From positions 1-29,539 of IMG/VR virus record IMGVR_UViG_3300036985_002636: a stretch of DNA of 29,539 nucleotides, one strand, 5' to 3'. The stretch's first letter is position 1, and each line of letters begins with the position of its first letter. Below the pieces are notes generated by a model that was given only the letters and a program-made list of their open reading frames with translations, was not told the DNA's origin and did no database searches. Of this stretch, positions 29,102 to 29,539 are shown piece by piece. The translations under genes were made by a program, and so were the position numbers. The DNA comes from a virus.

Positions 29102-29539
29102 TTACAACCTAGCTAGTTGTGTAATTTTTTGATTTAGTTTAGTTGTATCTTGTATGTCGTTATACAATACATATGCTTTAAGAGGTTGTTTGTTGCCAGT
29201 ATTTTGTGAAGCAATTGCTTGGACTATTCTACTATCATCAATCGTCAGGGCTCTGCCGCCAGTGCTATTATTTATTGACGATATAACATCTCCGAATTGT
29301 CTTACACCCTCCTTATTTACCACGAACTCCCCTCCTTCAAGTAATGCTGGAACTCCACCATTTGCTCCCTCGTGGCTTTCACCCATAATAAGACCACCTC
29401 GTCTACCCACAAACGCTTTGGATTGCGTGAATTGGATTTGGTCTCTGATGATAGCTGCTTGAGCAATCGTCAATCCACCAACAACACCTGCGTATATTAT
29501 TGGAATTGGTGGTGGTGCCTTTAGAGCCAATGCGTTCAA
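29102..29539 (-). CDS. Tail tape measure protein, C-terminal part (gene crosses contig ends)
   Basis: The final 145 codons of the tape measure gene before the stop at 29102; bases 29413-29539 repeat bases 1-127. Contains the C-terminal signature GGLIMGESHEGANGGVPALL, then EGGEFVVNKEGVRQFGDVIS, typical of the end of tape measure proteins (a glycine-rich 'G....E.G.PE.v' like region). The apparent start codon near 29539 is a TTG inside the gene, not a true start. Confidence 0.9.
   Translation of the reverse strand: MNALALKAPPPIPIIYAGVVGGLTIAQAAIIRDQIQFTQSKAFVGRRGGLIMGESHEGANGGVPALLEGGEFVVNKEGVRQFGDVISSINNSTGGRALTIDDSRIVQAIASQNTGNKQPLKAYVLYNDIQDTTKLNQKITQLARL
29413..29539. repeat. Terminal direct repeat, second copy
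   Basis: Identical to bases 1-127; assembly overlap of a circular genome. Confidence 0.95.

Overview
The window is the complete genome of a small tailed phage, probably a siphovirus of a Bacteroidota (Flavobacteriia-like) host. The first 127 bases are repeated exactly as the last 127, so the contig closes into a circle of 29,412 bp. The host assignment rests on four observations. The DNA is AT-rich. Promoters fit the Bacteroidota form TTG/TTTG, then 19-20 nt, then TAnnTTTG-like. Shine-Dalgarno sequences are absent and A/T-rich start contexts are used. Several virion protein families look like those of Bacteroidota phages. All genes but one lie on the minus strand, packed with ATGA and TAATG overlaps.

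In transcription order (descending coordinates) the layout is as follows. (1) 17.06-16.53 kb is a non-coding, highly structured region between a divergent plus-strand HTH gene and the minus-strand genes. (2) 16.5-15.07 kb holds a zinc-finger protein, a one-TM coiled-coil protein, two unknowns and the putative terminase small subunit, ending at a strong terminator. (3) 14.96-12.42 kb holds nine small genes, one with an HTH. They are driven by several promoters, two of which share an exact 16-bp block with the promoter of the plus-strand HTH gene. (4) 12.33-9.64 kb holds the terminase large subunit, a DNA methyltransferase, a detached methyltransferase-type domain and a small basic protein. (5) 9.7-2.94 kb is a tail/neck block: a 44-aa basic protein, the G/GT tail chaperones joined by a -1 frameshift on a U-UUU-UUA site, two neck or tail-completion candidates and two large tail proteins. 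(6) The 1,080-aa tape measure gene crosses the contig ends. (7) 29.09-24.5 kb is the head block: an 804-aa multidomain XkdF-like protease, scaffold, HK97-fold capsid protein and a tail-tube candidate, closed by a terminator. (8) 24.4-17.36 kb holds a small protein, two Pro/Thr-stalk adhesins, two more virion proteins, the portal, a head-tail connector and a 62-aa Cys protein.

The genome encodes a near-complete virion and packaging machine, but I recognise no DNA polymerase, helicase, primase, replication initiator, integrase or endolysin. Replication and lysis must rely on the host, on a helper, or on small proteins I cannot identify. The points most worth following are the structured non-coding region, the shared promoter/operator block tied to the HTH gene, leaderless-looking early promoters, the split methyltransferase, the frameshift signal and the multidomain protease.
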